The notes under the pieces were generated by a model that was given only the letters and a program-made list of their open reading frames with translations, was not told the DNA's origin and ran no database searches. Made by a program: the position numbers and the translations under genes. A DNA stretch of 9,155 nt from Ignavibacteriaceae bacterium. GTDB taxonomy: Bacteria; Bacteroidota; Ignavibacteria; Ignavibacteriales; Ignavibacteriaceae. Shown in pieces: positions 1 through 4,824 of this stretch; the first letter of the stretch is position 1; every line of letters begins with the position of its first letter. Location of the stretch: positions 1-9,155 of the forward strand of contig JARLHB010000069.1 of assembly GCA_031292465.1 (NCBI GenBank). The letters are read 5' to 3'.

Positions 1-454
1 TACTGTCGATTAATTTTTCAAAATCTTCAGGCGCATCACCGTCAACAAATTTAACGTCTATGCCTAATCTTTTGAAAGTTACCTTGAATTGATTATACGT
101 TCCGCCATATAAATAAGCAGTAGAAACAATGTTTTCCCCGGCTTGTACAATGGTTGTAATTGCAATTAATTGTGCAGCCTGGCCTGATGCAGTAGCCACA
201 GCGCCAATACCGCCTTCAAGAGCAGCTATGCGTTTTTCAAATACATCAGTTGTAGGGTTCATTATTCGAGTGTAAATGTTCCCGAATTTTTGAAGTCCGA
301 ACAAATCGGCAGCTTCTTTTGCATCTGCAAAATTGTAAGATGTTGTCTGGTAAATTGGAACTGCTCGCGCCCCGGTTGTTGGGTCTGGTACCTGGCCTGC
401 ATGTAGTTGCAATGTTTCGTATTTGTAGTTTCTTTCTTTCCCATTAGTGCTCAT
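1..454 (-). CDS. metY: O-acetylhomoserine aminocarboxypropyltransferase (sulfhydrylase), N-terminal part
   Basis: PLP-dependent enzyme of the Cys/Met-metabolism (gamma-family) class, expected to make homocysteine from O-acetylhomoserine and sulfide in the cytoplasm. The first 151 residues are present and the gene runs off the left edge; the family is usually about 430 residues. Visible family features are HAGQ at 18-21, PIYQTTSYNF at 33-42, YTRIMNPT at 61-68 (cofactor-phosphate-binding Tyr/Arg), the LEGG turn at 79-82, ASGQAAQ at 89-95 and AYLYGGTYNQF at 113-123. The PLP lysine would lie beyond the window. The ATG at 454-452 is preceded by GAAAGGAC at a good Shine-Dalgarno distance, the clearest ribosome site in the window. 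It lies about 78 bases downstream of the U-tract of a SAM-I riboswitch terminator, which supports the methionine role. Some MetY enzymes also accept O-acetylserine; the fragment cannot decide this. Confidence 0.93.
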   Translation of the reverse strand, partial: MSTNGKERNYKYETLQLHAGQVPDPTTGARAVPIYQTTSYNFADAKEAADLFGLQKFGNIYTRIMNPTTDVFEKRIAALEGGIGAVATASGQAAQLIAITTIVQAGENIVSTAYLYGGTYNQFKVTFKRLGIDVKFVDGDAPEDFEKLIDS

Positions 455-532
455 GTCTTTGTCCTTTCGGTTTTTATTTATTGTTTTTAAAAATGTAATA
501 AACTTTCCCATGCTCTTATCCTTGTTTAGTTC

Positions 533-572
533 AAAAAAAAACCTCTCCGGTAAGATTACGCGAAGAGGTTTT
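533..572 (-). terminator. Expression-platform terminator of the SAM-I riboswitch
   Basis: On the coding strand the arms AACCTCTTCG and CGGAGAGGTT pair (one G-U) around an 11-base loop, and further A-U pairs run into a tract of about nine T (541-533). This is a canonical intrinsic terminator placed after the SAM-I aptamer and before metY. A competing stem is visible: GAAGAAGTTTT (586-576) can pair with AAAACCTCTTC (572-562) with one mismatch and a GGA loop, which would sequester the 5' arm of the terminator. The expected logic is SAM bound, terminator formed, metY off. Confidence 0.9.
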
Positions 573-585
573 TCCAAAACTTCTT

Positions 586-712
586 CTCTCATCTTTCCCA
601 TACTTGCCGGTTAAACCGTCAGCGGGCAGGAGGTAGCACCATGTCCCCCAATAATATAGGGCGGTTGCTAAGGTTTCACAGGGCCTGATCCCTCAACCTT
701 TCTCAATAAGAG
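586..712 (-). promoter_or_regulatory. SAM-I (S-box) riboswitch aptamer
   Basis: The coding-strand RNA carries the S-box signature blocks in order: P1 5' strand CTCTTAT (712-706), then GAGGGATCAGGCCC, GTGAAACC, AGCAACC, GGTGCTACCTCCTGC, and finally GGGAAAGATGAGAG, whose ATGAGAG (592-586) closes P1 with seven pairs including one G-U. P2 closes with GGTTG and the GCAACC block. The P4 arm is CCCGC...GTATGGG and carries an extended hairpin. S-box RNAs bind S-adenosylmethionine and normally switch off methionine genes; here metY is directly downstream. Identification rests on recognising the conserved core, not on a covariance-model score. Confidence 0.95.
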
Positions 713-756
713 CTTTGCATTTTATTTTTGTTTTTGTCAGTTCATATATATCCAAT

Positions 757-793
757 AAAAAAGCCCTTCTCGATAAGGTTTCGGGAAGGGCTC
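757..793 (-). terminator. Attenuator terminator behind the Met/Cys leader peptide
   Basis: On the coding strand, AGCCCTTC (792-785) pairs with GAAGGGCT (769-762). After one mismatch the stem gains two more CG pairs, and six T follow (762-757). It begins 26 bases after the leader stop codon and ends about 45 bases before the SAM-I aptamer. A competing antiterminator is visible: GGAAGG (835-830) plus CAGT (826-823), within the last codons of the leader, can pair with CCTTCC (789-784) plus ACTG (796-793). This arrangement fits ribosome-controlled attenuation. Confidence 0.85.
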
Positions 794-818
794 AGTTTCA
801 AATTCTAATGTTTAATTA

Positions 819-920
819 TCAGACTGCATCCTTCCGTGATGACATACACATCATCATACAGCAAAGACACATTGCCATTGGGCTTTTATTTTCGGTAATA
901 TTTCTGATTTCTTTTTTCAT
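819..920 (-). CDS. Met/Cys-rich regulatory leader peptide upstream of metY
   Basis: Short reading frame whose core reads MAMCLCCMMMCM: six Met and four Cys in twelve residues, followed by SSRKDAV and a TGA stop at 821-819. Two starts are possible. ATG 920-918 gives 33 residues beginning MKKEIRN and lies only about 8-10 bases after the predicted transcription start. ATG 878-876 gives 19 residues and a leader of about 50 bases, similar to the thr leader. Neither has a clear Shine-Dalgarno. The peptide is followed by an intrinsic terminator whose 5' arm can pair with the Arg-Lys-Asp codons of the frame. Stalling at Met or Cys codons would leave that segment free to form the antiterminator; a ribosome at the stop codon would cover it. 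The likely role is therefore sensing Met-tRNA and Cys-tRNA charging, with no function for the peptide itself. The composition is seen directly; the mechanism is inferred. Confidence 0.75.
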   Translation of the reverse strand: MKKEIRNITENKSPMAMCLCCMMMCMSSRKDAV

Positions 921-934
921 ATTTAATTTTAACA

Positions 935-963
935 AATATAAGTTTTGTAAGGCTTCTTGTCAA
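935..963 (-). promoter_or_regulatory. Candidate promoter of the metY leader
   Basis: On the coding strand TTGACA (963-958) is separated by 17 bases from TATATT, which continues as TATATTTG (940-933). This satisfies the general bacterial consensus and also matches the Bacteroidota -7 element TAnnTTTG. Transcription would start near 928, just upstream of the Met/Cys leader peptide. Surrounding sequence is very AT-rich. Confidence 0.75.
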
Positions 964-1057
964 TATATAATTAAAAATATTTTTTTTATCTACTACAAGT
1001 GTGAGCAGAAATAATAAAATATTGTAAGTATATTCACTAAATAGGTATATGCGACAA

Positions 1058-1077
1058 GTCTTTGAAAAATCAAAGAC
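1058..1077. repeat. Short inverted repeat in the proC-metY gap
   Basis: GTCTTTG and CAAAGAC are perfect arms around a six-base loop; flanking bases extend the stem by one G-U or A-U pair on the minus strand. No T-tract follows on either strand, so it is not a canonical intrinsic terminator. It may still help to end the proC transcript together with the larger hairpin beside it. Confidence 0.6.
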
Positions 1078-1096
1078 CTGGGATTCAATTCATTTT

Positions 1097-1140
1097 AGGC
1101 CTTTGACCTGCCTACCGCCAGGCAGGTTTATCTAAGGCCT
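1097..1140. repeat. Composite two-level hairpin downstream of proC
   Basis: The outer arms AGGCCTT (1097-1103) and AAGGCCT (1134-1140) enclose a perfect inner hairpin, ACCTGCCT (1106-1113) with AGGCAGGT (1120-1127) around a six-base loop. It starts 11 bases after the proC stop codon. There is no run of T after it on the minus strand, only TAAAATG, so termination would be weak or factor-assisted. The inner CCTGCCT...AGGCAGG core resembles dispersed intergenic palindromes, but copy number cannot be judged from this window. Confidence 0.65.
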
Positions 1141-1151
1141 TAGGTTTAATG

Positions 1152-1967
1152 TTAATCTGTGTTATATAATTTAGCTGCTTTTTCTGCAGATGTAGTAATG
1201 CCTTTTATCATTGCCGAACTAAACCCGTTATGTTCCATCTGATTTAATCCGACTATAGTGCATCCTCTTGGCGTTGTTACCTTGTCAACTTCACTTTCAG
1301 GATGGCTCTTCATATCGACTAATAAAGATGCTGCTCCCTTTGCAGTCTGCGCTGCCATAAGCAAAGCATCTTCAGAATGGAACCCAATTTCAATACCGCC
1401 CTGCGAAGCAGCACGTATAGCGCGCAGGAAGAAAGCTATACCACACGCACATAATGCAGTGGCCGGAACCATTAGTTCTTCTTCGATTATTAAAGTCTTA
1501 CCCACAGAATCAAATATTTTCTGCGCAATTTTTAATACGCCGTTTGTTTTTTTATCGGAAGCAAGGCATGTCATTGATTCCTGAATTGCTATAGCAGTAT
1601 TTGGCATTGCGCGGACAACAGGGACATCTTTACCGATTGATTTCTTTATGTCTTTTACGCTTGCGCCGGATACAACTGAAATTACTATATGCTTTTCGGT
1701 ATTTATAACTCCACTAATCTCCTTTAATAGCTCATCCAATTGTTTTGGCTGAACTGCCACTATAATAATTTCTGAGTTTTTAACCGCGAGTTTGTTATCC
1801 CCGGTTATTTTGAAGCCGCGTTTTTCATAATCTTTTAGTACTTCAACTCTTCTTTTTGTTATATAGATGTTTTCAGTTGAGTATAATTTTGCATTATCAA
1901 GCCCGTTTGCAATAGAAAGGCCTATATTTCCGCCGCCTATTATAGCGACACTTTTTTTTGTTTCCAT
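1152..1967 (-). CDS. proC: Pyrroline-5-carboxylate reductase
   Basis: Cytoplasmic enzyme for the last step of proline synthesis, reduction of pyrroline-5-carboxylate with NAD(P)H. At 271 residues it has normal family length. The N-terminal Rossmann domain shows VAIIGGGNIG (7-16); AVQPKQ (71-76) and VVRAMPNTA (117-125) are typical P5CR blocks. The C-terminal dimerisation/active-site domain holds VPATALCACGIAFFLRAI at about 167-184 and DKVTTPRGCTIVGLNQME (228-245), the counterpart of the usual VTSPGGTTIAGL. Where most ProC proteins have ALSGSGPAY this one has ALCACGIAF. I recall this variant from Bacteroidota-like ProC proteins, so it is probably a lineage form and not a defect. Translation starts at ATG 1967-1965 with only a weak GGGA upstream. 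It lies 117 bases downstream of thrC, with no terminator between them, so co-transcription is possible although proline is a different pathway. Confidence 0.92.
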   Translation of the reverse strand: METKKSVAIIGGGNIGLSIANGLDNAKLYSTENIYITKRRVEVLKDYEKRGFKITGDNKLAVKNSEIIIVAVQPKQLDELLKEISGVINTEKHIVISVVSGASVKDIKKSIGKDVPVVRAMPNTAIAIQESMTCLASDKKTNGVLKIAQKIFDSVGKTLIIEEELMVPATALCACGIAFFLRAIRAASQGGIEIGFHSEDALLMAAQTAKGAASLLVDMKSHPESEVDKVTTPRGCTIVGLNQMEHNGFSSAMIKGITTSAEKAAKLYNTD

Positions 1968-1999
1968 CTTTATTCCCGGATTTAATTTATAAAATATTC

Positions 2000-2037
2000 C
2001 TTAGTGATTCTAAGTGATCTTAGTGCCCGAGTGGTAA
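2000..2037. repeat. Degenerate CTTAGTG-type short tandem repeat
   Basis: Plus-strand units CTTAGTGAT, CTAAGTGAT, CTTAGTGCC and CGAGTGGTA follow each other at 9-10 base spacing in the thrC-proC gap. The string resembles dispersed intergenic repeats with CTTAGTG/CTTTGTG periodicity. No coding function is seen. The rest of the 117-base gap holds no clear terminator or promoter. Confidence 0.5.
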
Positions 2038-2084
2038 AATACGCTTCCTGCAGACACTAAGACATTAAACTGTCAGAAAACTTT

Positions 2085-3392
2085 TTAAGCTATGCCAAGC
2101 AGAAAGTTTTTCAAATCGTCAAAATTCTTAGAAATTTTTATTGAATGCTTTTCCTTATCAAGGCAAAGTCTTAATCTTTCGGGTATCTCGATCTTCTTGT
2201 TTATTACTTCTTCGACGGTGTCTGCAAACTTAGCGGGGTGTGCAGTTTCCAAAATAACGCCGGAATAATTATTTAAATGGTTCTCATTTATATATTGTTG
2301 AAACGCAAAATACCCGACTGCTCCATGAGGATCAATTATGTAGTTATATTTTGAATAAACTTCTTTCATGGCAGATTTTGTCTGCTCATCAGAGAAGCTT
2401 GCACTGTAGATTATCTCTTTAATTGTGTTATAGTTATGTCCGTATAAATCAAGTATGCGTGCAAAATTGCTTGGATTACCAACGTCCATTGCATTTGATA
2501 ATGTTTTTACAGAAGGCCTGGGAGTATACACCGAAGTTTTAAGATAATCAGGGAAAACATTATTAGCGTTGGTAGCTGCAATATATTGTGTTATGGGCAG
2601 CCCCATTTCTTTGGCGAATAATCCTGCAGTAAGGTTTCCAAAATTACCGCTCGGCACTGAAATAATAACCGGCTGATTTTTCTTACAAACCTGTGCAAAT
2701 GCATTAAAGTAATAAAATGACTGCGGAATAAGCCGGGCAATATTTATGGAATTGGCGGATGACAAAGTTATTCTTTCAATTAACTGCCTGTCTAAGAATG
2801 CCTGTTTAACAAGCCTCTGGCAGTCGTCAAAAGTACCTTCTACTTCAAGAGCTGTAATATTTTCACCAAGTGTTGTAAGCTGCTGCTCCTGTATTTTACT
2901 TACTTTGCCTCCGGGATAAAGCAAAACTACTCTTATCCCGTCAACCTTATAAAAACCGTTTGCAACTGCGCTGCCAGTGTCGCCTGATGTTGCTACAAGA
3001 ATAACTACTTCTTTGTCAGAATCTTTATTGAGATAAGACATTGTTTCAGCCATAAACCTTGCGCCGAAATCTTTGAACGCTAATGTCGGCCCGTGAAACA
3101 GCTCAAGTATATTTATCTTTTCATCAAGAGGTACAACGGGGGCATCAAAATTTATCGCTGTGTTAACAATCTTAGATAAAACACCGTCTGGCAGTTCTTC
3201 ATTCAATAAGTTTTTTGCAACTGTAAAAGAGATTTCTTTGAATGGAATGTCCGATATATTCTTAATAAAACTATCGGGCAGTTTAGGAAGCTCGGAAGGC
3301 ATAAATAATCCGCCGTCATCAGCAATTCCTTTTAAAACTGCTTCCTTAAAGGAAACGGTGTTATTCTTGTTGTTTGTACTGTAAAATTTCAT
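2085..3392 (-). CDS. thrC: Threonine synthase
   Basis: PLP enzyme converting O-phosphohomoserine to threonine, the last step of the pathway. The 435 residues match the usual length of ThrC. The N-terminal segment has FKEAVLKGIADDGGLFMP (15-32), and the PLP lysine lies in HGPTLAFKDFGARFM, at Lys107. SGDTGSA (136-142) is the substrate/phosphate-binding loop, and VPSGNFGN occurs in the middle of the protein. The sequence is complete and in frame. ATG 3392-3390 follows an A-rich stretch (AAAAGAAAA) without a real Shine-Dalgarno. It is separated from thrB by a 434-base gap of hairpin repeats, so it may not share one uninterrupted transcript with thrB. No clear promoter was found in that gap. Confidence 0.96.
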   Translation of the reverse strand: MKFYSTNNKNNTVSFKEAVLKGIADDGGLFMPSELPKLPDSFIKNISDIPFKEISFTVAKNLLNEELPDGVLSKIVNTAINFDAPVVPLDEKINILELFHGPTLAFKDFGARFMAETMSYLNKDSDKEVVILVATSGDTGSAVANGFYKVDGIRVVLLYPGGKVSKIQEQQLTTLGENITALEVEGTFDDCQRLVKQAFLDRQLIERITLSSANSINIARLIPQSFYYFNAFAQVCKKNQPVIISVPSGNFGNLTAGLFAKEMGLPITQYIAATNANNVFPDYLKTSVYTPRPSVKTLSNAMDVGNPSNFARILDLYGHNYNTIKEIIYSASFSDEQTKSAMKEVYSKYNYIIDPHGAVGYFAFQQYINENHLNNYSGVILETAHPAKFADTVEEVINKKIEIPERLRLCLDKEKHSIKISKNFDDLKNFLLGIA

Positions 3393-3410
3393 TTTTCTTT
3401 TATGATTTTT

Positions 3411-3431
3411 ATTTATCCTCTACGAGGATAT
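3411..3431. repeat. CTACG-loop hairpin, copy 1
   Basis: ATCCT and AGGAT (3415-3429) close perfectly around CTACG. The surrounding ATTTATCCTCTACGAGGAT is nearly the same as 3641-3659 (copy 5), differing by C/T and G/A changes that keep part of the stem. It lies 19 bases upstream of the thrC start codon and could also affect thrC translation. Confidence 0.65.
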
Positions 3432-3466
3432 TCAATTATGGCGTTTTATTTGTTCCTACAATTATT

Positions 3467-3483
3467 CAACATCTACGATGTTG
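3467..3483. repeat. CTACG-loop hairpin, copy 2
   Basis: CAACAT and ATGTTG pair perfectly around the same CTACG loop as copy 1, although the stem sequence is unrelated. It is preceded by TTCCTACAATTATT, a CTACA-containing flank resembling those of neighbouring copies. Confidence 0.65.
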
Positions 3484-3552
3484 TTTTAAGAATTAATTTT
3501 AATTTTCTACAATATAAATGTATTGAATTTCCGTGCCTTTACAGATTATATT

Positions 3553-3571
3553 CTTACCCCGTAGAGGTAAG
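3553..3571. repeat. CTACG-loop hairpin, copy 3 (opposite orientation)
   Basis: On the minus strand CTTACCT and GGGTAAG pair (one G-U) around CTACG. Its orientation is opposite to copies 1 and 2. It directly abuts another hairpin at 3571-3590. Confidence 0.65.
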
Positions 3572-3590
3572 ATATTTGTAGAAAAATATC
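3571..3590. repeat. GATATTT inverted repeat with GTAGAA loop
   Basis: GATATTT and AAATATC are perfect arms around GTAGAA. Read on the minus strand the loop contains TTCTAC, continuing the CTAC theme of the adjacent repeats. It shares its first base with copy 3, so the two appear to form one unit. Confidence 0.55.
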
Positions 3591-3607
3591 TTCATTCATT
3601 TCTATTA

Positions 3608-3624
3608 AACCCTTGTAGAGGGTT
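3608..3624. repeat. CTACA-loop hairpin, copy 4 (opposite orientation)
   Basis: On the minus strand AACCCT and AGGGTT pair perfectly around CTACA. The loop differs by one base from the CTACG of copies 1-3, and the stem sequence is again different. Confidence 0.6.
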
Positions 3625-3640
3625 AATAATTTGCTAATTT

Positions 3641-3662
3641 ATTTATCCTTTACGAAGACATT
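3641..3662. repeat. Degenerate copy 5 of the CTACG repeat
   Basis: ATTTATCCTTTACGAAGACATT matches copy 1 (ATTTATCCTCTACGAGGATATT) at 19 of 22 positions. The stem is decayed, leaving mainly CTT...AAG around the loop. Confidence 0.5.
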
Positions 3663-3737
3663 ATTTATATTGACCTGAACGTTTCTTCCTACATTATCCA
3701 GTTAATTAAATATAATAGTCATCGAAAGATTCAAACC

Positions 3738-3765
3738 GTAGAGACGGGGCCTGCCCCGTCTCTAC
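3738..3765. repeat. Perfect 13-bp GC-rich palindrome
   Basis: GTAGAGACGGGGC and its exact complement flank a CT spacer. It is far more GC-rich than the AT-rich gap around it. No T-tract follows on the minus strand, so it is not a standard terminator, though such a stable stem 62 bases after the thrB stop could protect or end the thrB transcript. Similar GTAGAGACG...CGTCTCTAC palindromes are dispersed repeats in some bacteria, as I recall. The remaining bases of the 434-base thrB-thrC gap show no convincing gene or promoter. Confidence 0.75.
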
Positions 3766-3826
3766 ATGTAGTATTTCAGTAACTATGAAGTTTCGTTAAA
3801 AATTTAAAGTATTTTAATTTATAAAA

Positions 3827-4762
3827 TCAGCTTATTACCTTAGGCCCCTGCTTATTTATTTTTGATATATATAAATCGCCGTCAACTTCAATTGAATTGA
3901 GGGCTTCCATCATTGCATCCCCGGCTTTTTTTGCAATAGTTTCAGACTTGCTTAAAGCAAAAATAGACGGGCCTGATCCCGAAATGCTGCATCCTAAAGC
4001 GCCTGCTTCCAATGCAGTATTTTTAATCTTATTAAATCCGGGTATAAGTATCGATCTTATGGGTTCTACAATTACATCCTGCAAAGATCTGCCTATTAAG
4101 CCGTAATTTCCGGTAGTTAACCCTGCAATAAGGCCGGCAACATTACCCCATTGCTTAACAGCGTCCGCAAGCAGAATTTGTTTACGTAAAATTTTTCTTG
4201 TATCAGCTGTGTTAATTTCAAGTTTTGGATGAACAATAGTGCAATAAAGCTTATCCGGTGTTTTTATATTAACAACATCAATAGGATTCATACTTCTTAC
4301 TATGACAAATCCGCCCATTAAACATGCTGAAATATTGTCTGCATGAGGAGTTCCGCCGCATGTAAGCTTTTCACCTTCAAGGGCAAAGGGGATAAGCTCT
4401 TTTCTTGATAAAGGTTTTCCAAGAAGTTCATTTAAAGCAAATACACTTGCAACAGCGCTTGCCGCGCTTGAGCCAAGTCCGCTTCCAAGTGCCATCTTTT
4501 TGTGTATTTCCATCTCGATGCCATTTTTTAATCCTAAATGTTTGGCAAGGGCAATAAGCGAAGCGCCGGCAGTGTTTTTTACCGGGTCCAAAGGAAGTTT
4601 TCCATTATCACCTGTTATTTTCGAGATGGATATGCCCGGCTTATCTTTTATTTTCAAAACAATTTCGTCGCCGGGCCAGTCAATGGCAAAGCCCATAACG
4701 TCAAACCCGCAGCTAACATTTGTTACGGAGGCGGGTGCAAATACTTTTATTTTCTTTTTCAT
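3827..4762 (-). CDS. thrB: Homoserine kinase
   Basis: GHMP-family kinase phosphorylating homoserine with ATP to O-phosphohomoserine, the substrate of ThrC and the first threonine-only step. The 311 residues are full length for the family. The N-terminal block FAPASVTNVSCGFDVMGFA (8-26) contains the substrate-side motif, GSGLGSSAAS (93-102) is the ATP-phosphate loop, GEKLTCGGTPHADN lies at about 130-143, and the third GHMP motif GCSISGSGPS lies at about 257-266. Translation starts at ATG 4762-4760 with CCGGAACAGA immediately upstream. The start is only 13 bases after the U-tract of a strong terminator that follows asd, so transcription entering thrB must pass that hairpin. The frame is intact with no missing motif. 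Confidence 0.96.
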   Translation of the reverse strand: MKKKIKVFAPASVTNVSCGFDVMGFAIDWPGDEIVLKIKDKPGISISKITGDNGKLPLDPVKNTAGASLIALAKHLGLKNGIEMEIHKKMALGSGLGSSAASAVASVFALNELLGKPLSRKELIPFALEGEKLTCGGTPHADNISACLMGGFVIVRSMNPIDVVNIKTPDKLYCTIVHPKLEINTADTRKILRKQILLADAVKQWGNVAGLIAGLTTGNYGLIGRSLQDVIVEPIRSILIPGFNKIKNTALEAGALGCSISGSGPSIFALSKSETIAKKAGDAMMEALNSIEVDGDLYISKINKQGPKVIS

Positions 4763-4775
4763 TCTGTTCCGGTAT

Positions 4776-4815
4776 AAAAAAAGAGGCTCATTTTAAAAGT
4801 TAAAGTGAGCCTCTT
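4776..4815 (-). terminator. Intrinsic terminator between asd and thrB
   Basis: AAGAGGCTCA and TGAGCCTCTT pair perfectly on the coding strand, with a mismatch and three more A-U pairs toward the loop, then seven T (4782-4776). It starts 9 bases after the asd stop codon and ends 13 bases before thrB ATG. No leader frame fits between asd and the hairpin. It probably gives partial termination, lowering thrB relative to thrA and asd. Confidence 0.85.
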
Positions 4816-4824
4816 AATAGATGA

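Noticed and set aside
262..444. Second minus-strand frame inside the metY region
   Set aside because: It overlaps the metY frame, which shows all the family motifs; this one has no motif and is an out-of-frame shadow.
715..1014. Plus-strand open frame of 99 codons across the metY leader region
   Set aside because: It is antisense to the leader peptide, attenuator and promoter, is rich in Phe/Ile/Lys as expected of random AT-rich sequence, and has no recognisable family.
3411..3662. Possible CRISPR array in the thrB-thrC gap
   Set aside because: The repeated units are short hairpins with different stems and irregular spacing in both orientations; there are no uniform direct repeats with unique spacers and no cas genes.
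3738..3765. Intrinsic terminator for thrB
   Set aside because: The stem is very stable but is followed by GGTTTGAATC on the minus strand, with no U-tract.
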